Below, piece after piece: positions 5,681 through 5,951 of a stretch of 5,951 nt of DNA. Below the pieces are notes generated by a model. That model worked only from the letters and a program-made list of their open reading frames with translations. It did not search any database and had not been told where the DNA came from. The position numbers and the translations under genes were made by a program. The DNA is from Clostridiales bacterium (lineage in GTDB: Bacteria; Bacillota; Clostridia; Oscillospirales; Oscillospiraceae): contig JAJQHP010000012.1 in the NCBI GenBank assembly GCA_021199695.1, positions 1 to 5,951 of the forward strand. The letters run 5' to 3'. Position 1 is the first letter of the stretch. The number at the start of each line of letters is the position of its first letter.

Positions 5681-5951
5681 ATGAGCATCCATGAGGAATG
5701 CGGCGTCTTTGGCTGCTGGGACCCCAAGGGGGACTGTGCCAAGACCACCTATTACGGGCTGTACGCCCTCCAGCACCGGGGCCAGGAGGCCTGCGGCATC
5801 GCCACCACCAACGACCGGGAGCTGTCCTACTACAAGGACGTGGGCCTGGTGGGAGATGTGTTCGACGAGGAAAAACTCAGGGAGCTGGGCGGGACGATGG
5901 CGGTGGGCCATGTCCGCTATGCCACCACCGGGGCGGGAAAGCGGGAGAACG
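5681..5951 (+). CDS. purF: Amidophosphoribosyltransferase, N-terminal part (cut by window edge)
   Basis: The first 90 residues of PurF, which makes 5-phosphoribosylamine from PRPP and glutamine, the committed step of purine synthesis. The product begins MSIHEECGVFG; removal of a six-residue propeptide would expose Cys7 as the N-terminal nucleophile of the glutaminase domain. LQHRGQEACGI (30-40) and GHVRYATTG (76-84), with the glutamine-binding arginine region, are typical of the family. The propeptide is the feature of Bacillus-type PurF, which also carries an Fe-S cluster; the cluster part is outside the window. GAGGAGG (5667-5673) lies 7 nt before the ATG. The 39-nt gap after the dehydratase gene has no terminator or promoter that I can see, so purF is probably read from the same operon. 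Confidence 0.92.
   Translation, partial: MSIHEECGVFGCWDPKGDCAKTTYYGLYALQHRGQEACGIATTNDRELSYYKDVGLVGDVFDEEKLRELGGTMAVGHVRYATTGAGKREN

Noticed and set aside
4328..5911. 527-codon open frame on the minus strand across the second large subunit and purF
   Set aside because: It lies antisense to clearly conserved genes, its product is a low-complexity His/Gly/Val/Asp-rich shadow with no family motif, and GC-rich codon use explains the lack of stops.

Overview
The window carries six intact or nearly intact protein genes, one gene cut by the right edge, and two divergent transcription units. GC-rich coding DNA, strong GGAGG-type ribosome binding sites, tightly packed genes, the short (about 160 and 415-420 residue) type of isopropylmalate dehydratase subunits and a PurF with a short N-terminal propeptide suggest a GC-rich Gram-positive anaerobe, most likely a gut clostridium of the Oscillospiraceae (Flavonifractor-like) kind. 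That taxonomic call is an inference.

Left part, minus strand (about 1-1950). A hairpin-forming palindrome of unknown kind lies at 10-38. Next comes an intrinsic terminator (57-90) that closes a Bax inhibitor-1 (BI-1/YetJ) family membrane protein gene (107-772), which has its own promoter at 852-880. Upstream of that is a gene for an auxin efflux carrier (AEC)/malate permease family transporter (949-1869), transcribed the same way from a promoter near 1940. I see no clear terminator between the two genes.

Middle (about 1940-2142). A divergent control region of about 200 bp lies between the transporter and a plus-strand operon. It holds a near-consensus promoter for the operon (2066-2094) and several palindromes, including a perfect 10-bp inverted repeat centred on the -35 box. 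The leader is only about 40 nt, so no T-box or attenuator fits downstream of the promoter.

Right part, plus strand (2143-5951). The order is small subunit - large subunit - small subunit - large subunit of the aconitase/3-isopropylmalate dehydratase superfamily, then purF. Gaps are 3, 3, 13 and 39 nt, so this looks like one operon. The two subunit pairs are divergent paralogues: pair 2 has the canonical Fe-S motifs, while large subunit 1 has unusual residues around its cluster cysteines. The small-subunit substrate loops also differ (YLLY against YLAL). The simplest reading is two [4Fe-4S] hydro-lyases acting on different 2-hydroxy-dicarboxylic acids (isopropylmalate, citramalate, homocitrate or dimethylmalate type). 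No leuA or leuB is visible in the window. The divergent transporter is a candidate carrier for a related acid.
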